From assembly GCA_013298945.1 (NCBI GenBank), contig JAAFJR010000011.1, forward strand, positions 1 through 64,000: 64,000 nucleotides of DNA, read 5' to 3'. This stretch comes from Polaromonas sp. GTDB lineage: Bacteria; Pseudomonadota; Gammaproteobacteria; Burkholderiales; Burkholderiaceae_C. Below, piece by piece: positions 15,296-23,727 of this stretch. Under the pieces are notes generated by a model that was not told the DNA's origin, did not search any database, and saw only the letters and a list, made by a program, of their open reading frames with translations. The position numbers and the translations under genes are program-made. Each line of letters starts with the position of its first letter. Position 1 is the first letter of the stretch.

Positions 15296-17293
15296 ATGAC
15301 ATTTACGAAATTAGCGACATTTTTACCAAGAGCCTTGATTTTGACATCACTTTTGCCTCTTGCAACACTTACTTGTTGGGGGCAAAGCAGCAGCGAAGCC
15401 AGAGCAGAGGCTAGAGCCGACAGCGTTTTGGTCGAAATGAACGCGGCCTTCAAAAAACTGGACAAAAGACGCCTCGCAGACCTGTTGCCCCAAACCGCAG
15501 GAACCAGCTTAGAGCCGTGGGCGGCCTATTGGGAGTTAAAAGCGCGGTTAGAAGAGGCGTCCGAGGCTGAAGTGCAGCGTTTTTTAGCTAAATATGTGGG
15601 CACTTACCAAGAAGATCGCATGCGCAACGACTGGCTGATGCTGCTGGGTCAACGCCGCGATTGGGGTAATTTTGCGGTGCAATACCCGCAATACCGCATG
15701 CGTGACGACAAAGAAGTGCGCTGTTACGCGATTTTGGTCGATCATTTACAAAATCCCCAAAACGTTGGTGCTTTGACTGGCGTGTTGCCTGCTGAGCGTG
15801 CTTTGGAGGTGCGCAAGCTGTGGTGGTCACTCAAAGACACCGACGATGGCTGCAACTTGGCGGCAGACCGCTTGATCAAAGACCCCAACTCAACGGCTAC
15901 TGGCATGACAGCGCAAGACGCTTTCATCAAAGCGCGTTTGGCAACGGAGGTGAACCGCGCGCGCGCTGCCAAAAACGCCTTGCAGATCGTGATGGGCTCT
16001 AAAAACTCACGCAGCGAAGAGTCATTGTTAGACATCCTACGCACAGCGGCTGGCAATGCAGACAGCGCAGCCGATGAGTTACGACGTAAAGCCGCGCAAT
16101 TCAACACCGAGCAAACCAACTGGGCTTGGGGTGCTATTGGCAAACAAGCGGCTTTGAGCCAAAACAGCAATGCGGTCAGCTATTTCGCCAATGTCAACCG
16201 CGACACTGATTTGAACGATGACACCCTGGGTTGGAAAGTACGTGCCACTCTGCGCGTCAGCAGCAAGCCAAATTGGACGTCTGTTCTGCACGCCATCAAC
16301 GCCATGAGCGAGCCCGCCCAAAAAGACGCGATTTGGACGTATTGGAAAGGCCGCGCCCTGAAGTCTAAAAATCAACTGCCAGAAGCCAATGCCCTGTTCG
16401 AACGCATTGCCAGCGTGCGCGGCTTTTATGAGCAGTTGGCATTAGAAGAGCTGGGCAGAAAAATCACTGTACCAGAGCGCCCTGTTGAATTAGCGCCACT
16501 TGAAAAAGCCGCAGCGCGCCAAAATGCGGGTTTGAACCGCGCTTTGAAAGCTATCAGCATTGGCTTACGTTCTGAAGGCGTGCGCGAGTGGAACTACAGC
16601 ACCAATTTGACCAATTCAGCCGGTCAAGCCGGTGGCATGAACGACCGAGAGTTGCTGGCTGCTGCCCAGTACGCCTGCGAGCGCGAGGTCTGGGATCGCT
16701 GCATCAACACCAGCGAACGCACCAAAACTGTCATCGATTTTGACCAACGCTTCCCCATGCCTTTCCGCAATTCCGTTGTCAAACGCGCTGGTGACATTGG
16801 TTTAGACCCTGCTTACGTTTACGGCTTGATTCGCCAAGAAAGCCGATTCATCATGGACGCCCGCTCTGGCGTGGGCGCATCGGGACTGATGCAAGTCATG
16901 CCCGCCACCGCGCGGTGGACGGCGAAGAAAATCGGTTTGACCAACTTCACGGCAGACCAAATCAACGACCGCGAAACCAATATCGCCATCGGCACGGGTT
17001 ATTTGAAGCTGGTGCTGGACGACTTTGCAGGCTCCATGCCTTTGGCTGCAGCGGCGTACAACGCCGGTCCGAATCGCCCGCGTGCTTGGCGCAATGGCGC
17101 TGTGGTTGAAACAGCGATTTGGGCTGAAAACGTGCCTTTCGCCGAAACGCGTGATTACGTCAAAAAAGTCTTGAGCAACACCACCAACTACGCTGCGATT
17201 TTGACAGGGCAGCCGCAGTCGTTGAAAAATAGACTCGGCATGGTTGGTCCCTTGGGCGTTGATGCACCTGCTGTGAACACAGAGTTGCCGTGA
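15296..17293 (+). CDS. slt: Soluble lytic murein transglycosylase (Slt family)
   Basis: 665 residues. N-terminal signal sequence, a long alpha-helical superhelical region (about 30-480) typical of Slt70, and a C-terminal goose-type lysozyme domain with catalytic glutamate E515 in GLIRQESRF, followed by SGVGASGLMQVMPATA and MPLAAAAYNAGP. Cleaves peptidoglycan glycan strands in the periplasm, giving 1,6-anhydromuramic ends. No strong ribosome-binding site precedes the ATG. The divergent cyclo-ligase starts 14 bases away, so the promoters must overlap the neighbouring coding regions. Confidence 0.95.
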   Translation: MTFTKLATFLPRALILTSLLPLATLTCWGQSSSEARAEARADSVLVEMNAAFKKLDKRRLADLLPQTAGTSLEPWAAYWELKARLEEASEAEVQRFLAKYVGTYQEDRMRNDWLMLLGQRRDWGNFAVQYPQYRMRDDKEVRCYAILVDHLQNPQNVGALTGVLPAERALEVRKLWWSLKDTDDGCNLAADRLIKDPNSTATGMTAQDAFIKARLATEVNRARAAKNALQIVMGSKNSRSEESLLDILRTAAGNADSAADELRRKAAQFNTEQTNWAWGAIGKQAALSQNSNAVSYFANVNRDTDLNDDTLGWKVRATLRVSSKPNWTSVLHAINAMSEPAQKDAIWTYWKGRALKSKNQLPEANALFERIASVRGFYEQLALEELGRKITVPERPVELAPLEKAAARQNAGLNRALKAISIGLRSEGVREWNYSTNLTNSAGQAGGMNDRELLAAAQYACEREVWDRCINTSERTKTVIDFDQRFPMPFRNSVVKRAGDIGLDPAYVYGLIRQESRFIMDARSGVGASGLMQVMPATARWTAKKIGLTNFTADQINDRETNIAIGTGYLKLVLDDFAGSMPLAAAAYNAGPNRPRAWRNGAVVETAIWAENVPFAETRDYVKKVLSNTTNYAAILTGQPQSLKNRLGMVGPLGVDAPAVNTELP

Positions 17294-17306
17294 TATTCTC
17301 ATCCCT

Positions 17307-18278
17307 ATGAAAAAAATACTTGGAAAAGTTCTGGTTTTAGGCGGTACAGGCTTTGTTGGCCGCCACGTTTGTGAAAAACTGACCCGTCAAAACATCCGCA
17401 TCACCGTGCCGACGCGCAGGCGTAGAAATGCCCAGTATGTGCAATCGCTGCCCATGCTGGATGTGTTGGAAGTCAACATTCACGACCCAGTCGCACTCGC
17501 CGCTTTGGTGGCAGGTCACGATGCCGTGGTCAATTTGATTGCGATTTTGCATGGCGATGAAGCTGCGTTTGAGCGCGCCCATGTTGAGTTCCCAAAAAAA
17601 CTCGCTGCCGCCTGCCAGCAAGCGGGTGTGAAGCGCCTCGTTCACGTTAGCGCTTTGGGTGCGAGCTTAGATGCGCCGTCCATGTACCAGCGTAGCAAAG
17701 CGCGTGGTGAGGCGGTTTTGCAAGCTGCCGGGCTTGACCTCACCATTTTTCGCCCCAGCGTTATTTTTGGGGCGGACGACAAGTTTTTGAACCTGTTTGC
17801 CAAGTTGCAAAAAGTGTTTCCCGTCATGCCTTTGGCAGGTGCTGCTACCAAGTTTCAGCCTGTATGGGTGGAAGACGTGGCGCAAGCCGTTGTGTCTAGT
17901 TTGACGACGCAATCAAAATTGGCAAACCCAGTAATCGAAGCTTGTGGCCCTGATGTGTTTACTTTGAAAGAATTGGTGCAACTCTCCGCCATATCTGCCG
18001 GTATCAACCGTGGCCGCGGTCGCCCAGTTTTAGCTTTGCCGCCATTTTTAGGCAAACTGCAAGCTATGGCGATGCGTTTGCTGCCTGGCGAGCCATTGAT
18101 CAGCCAAGACAATTTAGATTCCATGAAAGTGGACAACGTTGGCAGCGGCAAATTACCTAATCTGCAAACCTTGGGCATCACCCCAAGCAGCCTAGCCGCC
18201 ATTGTGCCCTCCTATTTAGGCAACCGCAACGAGTTGCGGCAGCAGCTGGCGTTTCGCAAAACGGCAGGGCGGTTTTAA
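17307..18278 (+). CDS. NDUFA9-like NAD(P)-binding protein (atypical SDR, complex I NDUFA9 family)
   Basis: 323 residues. Rossmann motif GGTGFVGRHV close to the N-terminus, VVNLIAIL, VHVSALGA and a Y-x-x-x-K-like YQRSKARGE. This is the atypical short-chain dehydrogenase group containing the complex I subunit NDUFA9 and bacterial quinone or sugar epimerase-like proteins. The bacterial function is not established. It begins 13 bases after the slt stop, so it is probably cotranscribed. Confidence 0.87.
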   Translation: MKKILGKVLVLGGTGFVGRHVCEKLTRQNIRITVPTRRRRNAQYVQSLPMLDVLEVNIHDPVALAALVAGHDAVVNLIAILHGDEAAFERAHVEFPKKLAAACQQAGVKRLVHVSALGASLDAPSMYQRSKARGEAVLQAAGLDLTIFRPSVIFGADDKFLNLFAKLQKVFPVMPLAGAATKFQPVWVEDVAQAVVSSLTTQSKLANPVIEACGPDVFTLKELVQLSAISAGINRGRGRPVLALPPFLGKLQAMAMRLLPGEPLISQDNLDSMKVDNVGSGKLPNLQTLGITPSSLAAIVPSYLGNRNELRQQLAFRKTAGRF

Positions 18279-18410
18279 GCACACGACCTTTACGTTCATG
18301 CGCGATCGGCATGATTTCTAGGCAAAATCTTCATCAATCGCTGGCTTTACCTGTTGTAAGCTGTAGTTTAGTTATCAACTTTTACTCTACCTACATTTGA
18401 AGGAAAAATC

Positions 18411-19109
18411 GTGCTCAAGCTCTACATCGGTAATAAAAATTACTCCTCTTGGTCTATGCGTCCGTGGGTGCTGTTGACTCAAGCGGGCATTCCGTTTGAA
18501 GAGGTCATGGTGCGGTTTGACTCGTTTGATACCCATTCCAAGTTCAAAAACACCATGGCCAGCGTCAGCCCTACTGGCAAAGTACCTGCCTTGGTTGATG
18601 CGTCTGTTGCAGGTGATTTAAAAATTTGGGACACCCTAGCTATTGCCGAATACGCTGCCGAAAAGTTTCCAGAAAAAAACCTCTGGCCCAAAGAAAATGC
18701 CGCTCGCGCTATTGCCCGCTCTGTTTGTGCTGAAATGCATTCCGGTTTCACCGGTTTACGCGGCAATTGCCCGATGAACATCGAAGCCTTCATGCCAGAC
18801 ATCGGTCAACTCGTTTGGCGCGACAAACCAGCCGTGCAAGCCGATGTGCAGCGCATCGTTGAGCTTTGGAGCGGATTGCTTGATAAACACGGCGGCCCCA
18901 TGCTGTTCGGCGATTTTTCAGCCGCCGACGCCTACTTCGCCCCCGTTTGCATGCGTTTCAACACTTATCAATTGCCACTGCCTGCCAACATCACCGCCTA
19001 CGTAGCTAGAGTGACGGCTTTGCCAAGTGTTCAGAAATGGATTCAAGAGTCTTTGCTGGAAAAAGACTTCGTGGATTTTGATGAACCGTACCGCGTTAAA
19101 TCACAGTAA
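18411..19109 (+). CDS. Glutathione S-transferase family protein
   Basis: 232 residues. N-terminal thioredoxin-like domain starting LKLYIGNKNYSSWSMRPW, where the serines of SSWS are candidates for the catalytic residue, with the cis-proline in GKVPALV and the conserved IWDTLAIAEY. The C-terminal helical domain follows. Resembles the zeta/YfcF-like GSTs. The substrate is unknown. GTG start with AAGGA seven bases upstream. Stands alone between the NDUFA9-like gene and a small lipoprotein. Confidence 0.9.
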   Translation: MLKLYIGNKNYSSWSMRPWVLLTQAGIPFEEVMVRFDSFDTHSKFKNTMASVSPTGKVPALVDASVAGDLKIWDTLAIAEYAAEKFPEKNLWPKENAARAIARSVCAEMHSGFTGLRGNCPMNIEAFMPDIGQLVWRDKPAVQADVQRIVELWSGLLDKHGGPMLFGDFSAADAYFAPVCMRFNTYQLPLPANITAYVARVTALPSVQKWIQESLLEKDFVDFDEPYRVKSQ

Positions 19110-19201
19110 TCGTTGCATAAATACAACAAAAAAAAACAATGCTGAACGATAATTAACCATCGATATGGTGTCGATGAAATTGTCTTAATTTTGGAGTTTT
19201 T

Positions 19202-19621
19202 ATGTTGCAAAAAATGCGCGTTTTGTTGTTGGTTTGTATCACTGCTGTTTTGGCGGCTTGCGGCGGTGGTGGCGGCGATGAAACGCCCAGTTTTGCGGGA
19301 AATTACGCAATTTCAACACTGAATTTAAATTCCAACAACTGCAATGCTGCGGTGCCGGGCACGATTGCAGGCGGAACTGATGTAGTTACGCAAAATGGTC
19401 GCACAATTTCTATTGGCACTGGCAGCTCTGTTATCAACGGGTCTGTCGATACTGACAACGGTGGCTTTACAGTCTCTGTTACGCAAGTATCAAATGGTGT
19501 CCCAGTGTTGAGCACATTTGCCTTCAGAACCATTACGGCAGGTAGCAAATATGAGATCAGATTCACGACTACTGCAGGTACATGTTCTGCCGTATATGTA
19601 GGAACAGCCACAAAAATTTGA
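19202..19621 (+). CDS. Small secreted lipoprotein of unknown function
   Basis: 139 residues. Signal peptide with lipobox VLAAC followed by a glycine run, so lipid-anchored. The mature part is rich in Thr, Asn, Val and Gly with alternating patterns suggesting a small beta-rich domain and contains two more cysteines. No family recognised. TGGAG upstream supports the ATG. It ends 25 bases before cca. Confidence 0.75.
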   Translation: MLQKMRVLLLVCITAVLAACGGGGGDETPSFAGNYAISTLNLNSNNCNAAVPGTIAGGTDVVTQNGRTISIGTGSSVINGSVDTDNGGFTVSVTQVSNGVPVLSTFAFRTITAGSKYEIRFTTTAGTCSAVYVGTATKI

Positions 19622-19646
19622 TGAAATGACCCGCTAAACTACCCCC

Positions 19647-20993
19647 ATGCAAATTTACATGGTGGGTGGTGCGGTGCGGGACGCTTTGCTGGGGCTGCCA
19701 GTGAAGGACAGAGACTGGGTGGCTGTGGGCGCAACGCCGCAGCAACTAGTCGACATGGGCTACTTGCCCGTTGGTAAAGATTTCCCCGTCTTTCTACACC
19801 CCACAACCAAAGACGAAGTGGCCTTAGCCCGCCAAGAGCGTAAAACAGCGCCCGGCTACCACGGCTTTGCCTTCCACGCCGCACCGGATGTGACGCTGGA
19901 ACAAGATTTGTCGAGGCGCGATCTTACTATCAATTCAATAGCTGTTCAGGCAATAAATACGCCGGCTACATGCCAATTTGATGATAAATTTGACGAAAAT
20001 ATCAGTTTTTCACTAGATAGAAACCATCTGGTCGACCCCTACGGTGGTTTGCGCGATTTGGACGCCAAAGTCTTGCGCCATGTCTCCCCCGCCTTTGCAG
20101 AAGACCCGGTGCGTATTCTGCGTTTGGCGCGGTTTGCAGCGCGGTTCAGCGACTTCACCGTTGCGCCAGAGACCTTGACCTTGATGCGCCAGATGGTGCA
20201 AAACGGCGAGGTGGATGCCTTGGTGTCCGAACGCGTTTGGCAAGAAATCGCCACGGGGCTGATGTACGACAAACCCTCCCGCATGTTTGAAGTGCTGCGT
20301 GACTGCGGGGCGTTGCAGCGGTTATTGCCCGAATTAGACCGGCTCTGGGGTGTGCCACAGCGCGCCGAATACCACCCCGAAATTGACACCGGCGTGCACG
20401 CCATGATGGTGTTGGACATGAGCGCACGTTTGGATTGCAATTTGGCGATTCGCTATGCATGCCTATGCCACGACTTTGGCAAAGGCACAACACCCGCTGA
20501 CGTTTTGCCGCGCCATATTGGTCATGAAGACCGCAGCGTAAAACTCTTACGCGAAGTGAGCGCACGCCTACGTGTGCCAACCGAGTGCAAAGAGCTGGCC
20601 GAAGTGGTGGCGCGCGAGCATGGCAACATCCATAGAAGTGGTGAATTCAGCGCTGCAGCTATCGTCAGATTGTTAGAAGGCTGCGACGCTTTCCGCAAAC
20701 CCGCTCGCTTCGCTGAAGTGCTCCTAGCCTGCGAGTGCGACGCCCGTGGTCGCTTGGGTTTTGAAGACGCCGCCTACCCGCAGCGCCAGCGTTTGCAGCA
20801 AAGTTTGCAAGTGGCACAAACGGTAACGGCTGAAAATGCTATTTATAGCATAGCTATTCAGGCAATAAATACGCCGGCTAATAGCGAAAATACCTCTAAA
20901 AATGGTGTTATAGAGGCAAAAACGATCTCTGGTAAGCAGATTGGTGAGCTGATACATGCCTCAAGGGTAAAAGCCGTGGGGAAATCGCTGTAA
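19647..20993 (+). CDS. cca: Multifunctional CCA protein (tRNA nucleotidyltransferase) carrying two repeat-derived inserts
   Basis: 448 residues. Adds or repairs the CCA end of tRNA. Seen: VGGAVRDALLG, the catalytic DRDWV, RRDLTINSIA, DPVRILRLARF, and an HD domain (HAMMVLDMSA, CHDFGKG) as in the long class II enzymes with phosphohydrolase activity. Two inserts are absent from usual homologues. One of about 28 residues (about 100-127) lies immediately after the RRDLTINSIA motif and before LVDPYGG. One of about 34 residues (about 394-428) lies near the C-terminus before SGKQIGE. Both begin with a reverse copy of the interspersed repeat, read as AVQAINTPAT and AIQAINTPANS. The frame is open throughout, so the protein is presumably active. 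Confidence 0.95.
   Translation: MQIYMVGGAVRDALLGLPVKDRDWVAVGATPQQLVDMGYLPVGKDFPVFLHPTTKDEVALARQERKTAPGYHGFAFHAAPDVTLEQDLSRRDLTINSIAVQAINTPATCQFDDKFDENISFSLDRNHLVDPYGGLRDLDAKVLRHVSPAFAEDPVRILRLARFAARFSDFTVAPETLTLMRQMVQNGEVDALVSERVWQEIATGLMYDKPSRMFEVLRDCGALQRLLPELDRLWGVPQRAEYHPEIDTGVHAMMVLDMSARLDCNLAIRYACLCHDFGKGTTPADVLPRHIGHEDRSVKLLREVSARLRVPTECKELAEVVAREHGNIHRSGEFSAAAIVRLLEGCDAFRKPARFAEVLLACECDARGRLGFEDAAYPQRQRLQQSLQVAQTVTAENAIYSIAIQAINTPANSENTSKNGVIEAKTISGKQIGELIHASRVKAVGKSL
19936..19969 (-). repeat. Interspersed palindromic repeat, copy 7 (inside cca, first insert)
   Basis: Reverse orientation in frame: ATAGCTGTTCAGGC, then AATAAATACGCCGGCTA. The TAG of intergenic copies is CAG (glutamine). 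It is followed by about 55 bases of AT-rich sequence that also appear foreign to the gene. Confidence 0.92.
20836..20910 (-). repeat. Interspersed palindromic repeat, copy 8 (inside cca, second insert)
   Basis: Reverse orientation in frame: ATGCTATTTATAGC arm, TATTCAGGC, AATAAATACGCCGGCTA, and the extended tail AATAGCGAAAATACCTC and TAAAAA shared with intergenic copy 4. The most complete coding copy in the window. Confidence 0.93.
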
Positions 20994-21043
20994 GCTTTGA
21001 TGTTTTGAGGCAAAGCACATCATCATCGGCTAACTAACGGAGT

Positions 21044-21976
21044 CTAAGCTGTTGGTTTTCTCACCATGTGTAGATAGCGCTCTGTTTCTTCAGAGATTAA
21101 CTTCGCAGCGATCCGTGCAATACCCGTTAGAGGGCGGGTAGCACTGAATGCCACGCTGATTGTTTGGGGTCGTAAAGAACTGTCGGCAAGCGATATGAAT
21201 CGTACCTTGCCTAGCAAAATTTCGGGTGCGATGTCGAGTTCTGAGGTGAGTGCAATATGGCTACCTGCGCATACCAAATTCTTCAAAAGTTGAAGAGAAT
21301 TGGTCGTTAGCGGTGCTTTCATATCAGTAAAAAGCCAAGGATATTGACGCTCCAAGTAGCGCCGAATGCTCAGCGTACGACTTTGCACTACAAGTGGCCA
21401 TTCGACGACATCTTTGAGCCGGAGTATCGACTTTTCAGCGAGGGCATGCGCATTCGCCACTGCGCAGCCCAAAGGCAACTGGGTTGACCACAAAACATGA
21501 ATCTGTAGTTGGTCACTCAAATTGAATGCAATCGCGAGGTCTGCCTCATCCGAAATGATCATTTGAGATGCTTCATCTGGTGTCGCGAATTTGACCTCCA
21601 GTGCGATATCTGGATGTTCGCGGGCAAGGGCTCCGATCAGGTATGGCAACAACCCATTGGCATGGCTATCCATGGCGACTAACCTTAAATGACCATGATG
21701 CAGTCCTTTGAGCTGCGAGATCTCAGTCTTGGTTCTTTTTAGATCCGTCATCCAGCGTTTGGCTAAGCCCATTAACAACTCACCAGCGGCAGTCGGCCGC
21801 ATACCCCTTGGCTGCCGATCAAAAAGAGATACTCCCATATCTTCCTCCAGCAACAGTATTTGCCTGTCAATGGCCGATGCTGAAATGGCAATTTCACGCG
21901 CTGCAGCTTGTACTGAGCTGTGCTCAACCACTGCCAAAAAATATTTGAGAGACTTGGGAATGAGATAAGTATTCAT
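21044..21976 (-). CDS. LysR family transcriptional regulator
   Basis: 310 residues. N-terminal winged helix (LKYFLAVVEHSSVQAAAREI, SASAIDRQILLLEEDMGVSLF) and a C-terminal periplasmic-binding-type effector domain. Divergent from a Bug-type binding protein gene with a perfect palindrome in between, the standard LysR arrangement, so it probably controls 22097-23682. The effector is unknown; uraD in the target operon hints at a purine-derived ureide. Start at ATG 21976, which aligns with the family; the longer frame adds 16 unlikely residues. Confidence 0.92.
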   Translation of the reverse strand: MNTYLIPKSLKYFLAVVEHSSVQAAAREIAISASAIDRQILLLEEDMGVSLFDRQPRGMRPTAAGELLMGLAKRWMTDLKRTKTEISQLKGLHHGHLRLVAMDSHANGLLPYLIGALAREHPDIALEVKFATPDEASQMIISDEADLAIAFNLSDQLQIHVLWSTQLPLGCAVANAHALAEKSILRLKDVVEWPLVVQSRTLSIRRYLERQYPWLFTDMKAPLTTNSLQLLKNLVCAGSHIALTSELDIAPEILLGKVRFISLADSSLRPQTISVAFSATRPLTGIARIAAKLISEETERYLHMVRKPTA

Positions 21977-21996
21977 TGCTATAGCTAGATTTTGCG

Positions 21997-22011
21997 TTCT
22001 AAATATTAGAA
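21997..22011. promoter_or_regulatory. Candidate LysR-type operator
   Basis: Perfect palindrome TTCTAAATATTAGAA, 20 bases from the LysR gene start and 86 from the divergent transporter gene. It contains the T-N11-A pattern of LysR sites. Assignment is by position only. Confidence 0.5.
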
Positions 22012-22096
22012 TGCACGGTAGCATATTCTGCGATAGACGGCAACAATAAATGACGCGATACTGACTTTTTAAAACTCTCCTAAAGGAAGTAATGCC

Positions 22097-23074
22097 ATGA
22101 TGAACCGTCGCACCTATCTCAGTTCTGCTGCCCTTTTGGGTACTTTACCTTTGGCTGGATCCTTGTTTGCTCAAAGCAAGTACCCCACACAGCCGATTAA
22201 AATCGTCGTCGCATTGCCTGCAGGTGGCGGCGTCGACATGATTGCACGCTCCTTGGCGCAAAAGCTCTCTGTCAATTTAGGTCAGCCGGTAATTGTCGAC
22301 AACAAGGCGGGTGGATCGGGACAAATTGGCATGTCTCAAGTGGCGAAGTCCCCTGCCGATGGGTACACCATCACAATATCGCCGCTCTCATTTTTGGCAA
22401 CAAATAAAAGCATCTTCAAAACGCTTTCTTACGATCCAGAGAAAGACTTTGCACCTGTTACCCGTCTGGTCACGCAACCCATGGTGTTGGTCGTCAAAGA
22501 CAAGCAAAAATACCCCAATGCAGCAGCGTTCATTGCCGCCGCCAAAGCTAACCCAGGCGGACTCACCTATGCCAGCTCCGGAGACGGCAGTCCCCAGCAT
22601 CTGGTCGGACTATTGTTCGAGTCTTACACACGCACGAAAATGTTGCATGTCCCCTACAAGGGCGGCGCGTTGGCTATCAACGATTTGCTGGCCGGCACAG
22701 TGGATAGCGTCTTTGCGGTCATGACAGAAGCCATGCCTTACATCAAAGCGGGCACCTTGCTTCCGTTGGGGGTGATGGGCCAAAGTCGCTCCCCGCTCTT
22801 CCCACAAGTACCAACCATGCAGGAGCAGGGCGTGACCGGCCTCAATGTGGAGTTGTGGATAGCCATGCTAGCTCCTGCAAATACGCCTCGTCCCGTTATT
22901 GATCAGCTCAATCGAGCTGTGCGGGAAGCCTTCGATCCAGAACTCAAGTCAAAGCTGGCAGAAACCGCTATGGACGTGGCGCCAACCAGTCCCGAGGAGT
23001 TGCGCCAATTGATATCCCGAGAAATCAAGGTGCACGGCGATTTGTTAAAAACGGCAGGTTGGGTGCCGCAATAA
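22097..23074 (+). CDS. Tripartite tricarboxylate transporter substrate-binding protein (Bug family)
   Basis: 325 residues. Signal sequence with an arginine pair (MMNRRTYLSSAALLG...) and cleavage near LFAQSKYP; then family motifs PIKIVVALPAGGGVDMIAR, VDNKAGGSGQIG, DGYTI, YKGGALAINDLLAGTVD. Bug proteins deliver carboxylates and related solutes in the periplasm, but many are orphans without TctA/TctB, as here. It is followed by uraD, 65 bases later, and controlled by a divergent LysR gene, so the ligand may be a ureide such as allantoin or a related acid (inference). AAGGA precedes the start. Confidence 0.92.
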   Translation: MMNRRTYLSSAALLGTLPLAGSLFAQSKYPTQPIKIVVALPAGGGVDMIARSLAQKLSVNLGQPVIVDNKAGGSGQIGMSQVAKSPADGYTITISPLSFLATNKSIFKTLSYDPEKDFAPVTRLVTQPMVLVVKDKQKYPNAAAFIAAAKANPGGLTYASSGDGSPQHLVGLLFESYTRTKMLHVPYKGGALAINDLLAGTVDSVFAVMTEAMPYIKAGTLLPLGVMGQSRSPLFPQVPTMQEQGVTGLNVELWIAMLAPANTPRPVIDQLNRAVREAFDPELKSKLAETAMDVAPTSPEELRQLISREIKVHGDLLKTAGWVPQ

Positions 23075-23139
23075 GCGGTGGAGATGGTAAGTGCAATAAG
23101 CGGCAACACGCAAAGAGCCTAAAGCGGCACATTTACTTC

Positions 23140-23682
23140 ATGAATCCATTGATCCATGTCGCGCTGACTCATCTCAATTCGATGGATCAGCGCAAATTCG
23201 AAACCATCTTGGGTGGCATTGTGGAACATTCACCCTGGGTGGTTCGTTGTGCTTGGGATAAGCGACCTTTTCAGAGCTTGGCAGAGCTAGTGGATGCATT
23301 GACTGGCGTAATTTTGGAGGCGGACCCTGAGCAACAGCTTAAACTGCTTAGGGCTCACCCAGAGCTAGCGGGCCAGGAAGCGATCGCAGGAACAATGACT
23401 TCAGAATCGACCAGCGAGCAGGGTCGATTGGGGCTGGATGCGCTAGAACAGGCAGAGCACAAGCGTCTTATAAGCATCAATCTTGCCTATAGAGAACGCT
23501 TTGGCTTTCCACTGATCATTGCTTTGCGCCAGCATGACAGCCTAGAGTCAGTATTTTTGGCTGCAGAGGCCCGACTCTGTCATGATAAAACTACTGAACT
23601 GCGTATAGCCATTGATCAGGTAGGCATCGTTATACGTGGGCGTCTAGAAAACTTACTTGAAAAGTCAGAGATAGAAAGTTAA
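23140..23682 (+). CDS. uraD: OHCU decarboxylase (2-oxo-4-hydroxy-4-carboxy-5-ureidoimidazoline decarboxylase)
   Basis: 180 residues. Converts OHCU to S-allantoin in uric acid breakdown. Seen: the catalytic histidine in RAHPELAG (H73), the SxxEQGRLGLD segment and YRERFGFPLI, all family signatures. I start at the ATG at 23140 (MNPLIHVALTHLN); earlier codons run into the upstream gene. No urate oxidase, HIU hydrolase or allantoinase gene lies in the window, so the rest of the pathway must be elsewhere. Its pairing with a Bug protein is noteworthy. Confidence 0.9.
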   Translation: MNPLIHVALTHLNSMDQRKFETILGGIVEHSPWVVRCAWDKRPFQSLAELVDALTGVILEADPEQQLKLLRAHPELAGQEAIAGTMTSESTSEQGRLGLDALEQAEHKRLISINLAYRERFGFPLIIALRQHDSLESVFLAAEARLCHDKTTELRIAIDQVGIVIRGRLENLLEKSEIES

Positions 23683-23700
23683 ATTGCATGAGAGCATGCG

Positions 23701-23720
23701 ACAGCCCGCGTACGGGCTGT
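23701..23720. terminator. Hairpin between convergent uraD and FAH-family genes
   Basis: ACAGCCCG-CGTA-CGGGCTGT, an eight-bp perfect stem between two convergent genes. No T-run on either strand, so terminator function is uncertain. Confidence 0.5.
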
Positions 23721-23727
23721 GCAAAAA

